From assembly GCA_011049795.1 (NCBI GenBank), contig DRHD01000114.1:1-6418 (forward strand): a stretch of DNA of 6,418 nucleotides, given 5' to 3'. The position numbers and the translations under genes were made by a program. The DNA is from Porticoccus sp. (lineage in GTDB: Bacteria > Pseudomonadota > Gammaproteobacteria > Pseudomonadales > Porticoccaceae). The notes under the pieces were generated by a model. The model had not been told where the DNA came from and searched no databases. It was given only the letters and a program-made list of their open reading frames with translations. The number at the start of each line of letters is the position of its first letter. Positions within the stretch are counted from its first letter, which is position 1. Below, piece after piece: positions 6,037-6,418 of the stretch.

Positions 6037-6075
6037 TAAGAACATATTGTCTGTAGATAAACCAATAACTTATGG
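6034..6075. repeat. Nested inverted repeat between rnr and divergent gene
   Basis: CCATAAG (6034-6040) is complementary to CTTATGG (6069-6075), and inside it TATTG (6045-6049) is complementary to CAATA (6063-6067), leaving a 13-base loop. The 12 pairs form an interrupted hairpin or a dyad operator-like element in the shared upstream region. A seven-base match at this distance alone could be chance; the nested second pair makes it more notable. Confidence 0.4.
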
Positions 6076-6113
6076 AGAAAAGACGTGACTAAAACCATCC
6101 AACTGCTATTAAC

Positions 6114-6143
6114 TTGTCATGGAAAGAAAATTTCGTTAATAAT
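6114..6143 (+). promoter_or_regulatory. Candidate promoter for the gene at 6245
   Basis: TTGTCA (6114-6119) matches the -35 consensus at five of six positions. AATAAT (6138-6143) matches the -10 consensus at five of six, missing only the first T. The spacer is 18 bases. Transcription would start near 6150, leaving a leader of about 95 bases. The region is AT-rich, so a chance match is possible. Confidence 0.4.
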
Positions 6144-6244
6144 GTCTCTAAAATTCGATAAATACTGCGGAAATCACCTACCCACACACGGGCATAGTAC
6201 TTGCTGAACTCTTGATAAGTGTAGGAAATACAAGAAAATTCATT

Positions 6245-6418
6245 ATGAAAAAAGTTGCATCAATCAAATCTGCCAATATAGCTGCCAAGAACTCGGCCAC
6301 GGAGCCGAACAACGACCAAGACAATTTATTGCGATTGACTGAAGGAAGCCTTCTACAATTGCACCAACGACTGCAGGGAACACTGGATACCGGCACCCTT
6401 ATTAACCGCTTCTTCAGT
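6245..6418 (+). CDS. N-terminus of a probable signalling protein, cut by window edge
   Basis: From ATG at 6245 the frame stays open for 58 codons to the right edge. The product starts MKKVASIKSANIAAKNSATE, a polar and basic leader without a signal peptide or membrane segment. It continues NLLRLTEGSLLQLHQRLQGTLDTGTLINRFFS. That heptad-like amphipathic pattern (L-x2-L, RLQ-x-TLD, then a short hydrophobic stretch) resembles the region just before the sensor or GGDEF domain of soluble diguanylate cyclases in gammaproteobacteria. No catalytic motif falls in the window, so the function is a guess. The Shine-Dalgarno is weak (AAGAAA eight bases upstream); an in-frame TTG at 6212 is a poorer alternative. 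Codons are ordinary and there is no stop, supporting a real gene. It is divergent from rnr with 268 bases between the starts. Confidence 0.6.
   Translation, partial: MKKVASIKSANIAAKNSATEPNNDQDNLLRLTEGSLLQLHQRLQGTLDTGTLINRFFS

Noticed and set aside
5977..6244. A tRNA gene upstream of rnr, as in some pseudomonads
   Set aside because: No acceptor/T-arm pattern such as GGTTCGAATCC and no CCA-ended cloverleaf is visible on either strand.
6178..6396. Minus-strand open frame of 72 codons at the right end
   Set aside because: It is antisense to the plus-strand gene starting at 6245, its product resembles no family I know, and it lacks a Shine-Dalgarno.
1..6418. Insertion sequence, CRISPR array, toxin-antitoxin or defence genes
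   Set aside because: No transposase-like product, regularly spaced repeats or terminal inverted repeats; all long frames are explained by housekeeping families.

Overview
The window is a chromosomal stretch from a gammaproteobacterium with roughly balanced base composition. The ribosomal proteins S6 and S18 are very close to the enterobacterial ones. The order rnr, rlmB, rpsF, rpsR, membrane protein without a priB gene between rpsF and rpsR is the arrangement known from Pseudomonas and its relatives. The small DUF3012-type lipoprotein also fits the Pseudomonadales/Cellvibrionales group. That placement is an inference from gene order and protein similarity, not a measured phylogeny.

Layout, read along the minus strand in the direction of transcription: rnr (RNase R, 5976 to 3484) is followed closely by rlmB (23S rRNA Gm2251 methyltransferase, 3449 to 2679). 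After a 90-base gap comes a CDP-alcohol phosphatidyltransferase gene (2588 to 1956). A tiny plus-strand lipoprotein gene (1782 to 1943) converges on it. A 200-base intergenic region follows, holding a strong sigma-70-type promoter with a GC-rich discriminator and a structured leader that fits the S6:S18-complex binding motif. Then come rpsF (1577 to 1050), rpsR (1046 to 819) and a polytopic membrane protein of the YybS/DUF2232 kind (from 799, running off the left edge). On the right, divergent from rnr, the first 58 codons of a plus-strand gene (from 6245) run off the edge. Their style resembles the N-terminus of GGDEF-type signalling proteins.

Functionally this is a translation and RNA-metabolism neighbourhood. 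RNase R degrades structured RNA and takes part in rRNA quality control, RlmB modifies 23S rRNA, and S6 and S18 bind the 30S platform as a heterodimer. The rpsF leader appears able to sense free S6:S18: one stem of the predicted fold covers the rpsF Shine-Dalgarno, and a bulge carries the CCG that mimics the 16S rRNA site.

I see no mobile element, CRISPR array, tRNA or defence system. The most interesting items are the autoregulatory rpsF leader, the unusually long charged tail of S6, a perfect 10-bp inverted repeat at the 3' end of the phosphatidyltransferase gene, a 12-bp sequence shared by the leaders of rnr and rlmB, and the conserved but uncharacterised membrane protein next to rpsR.
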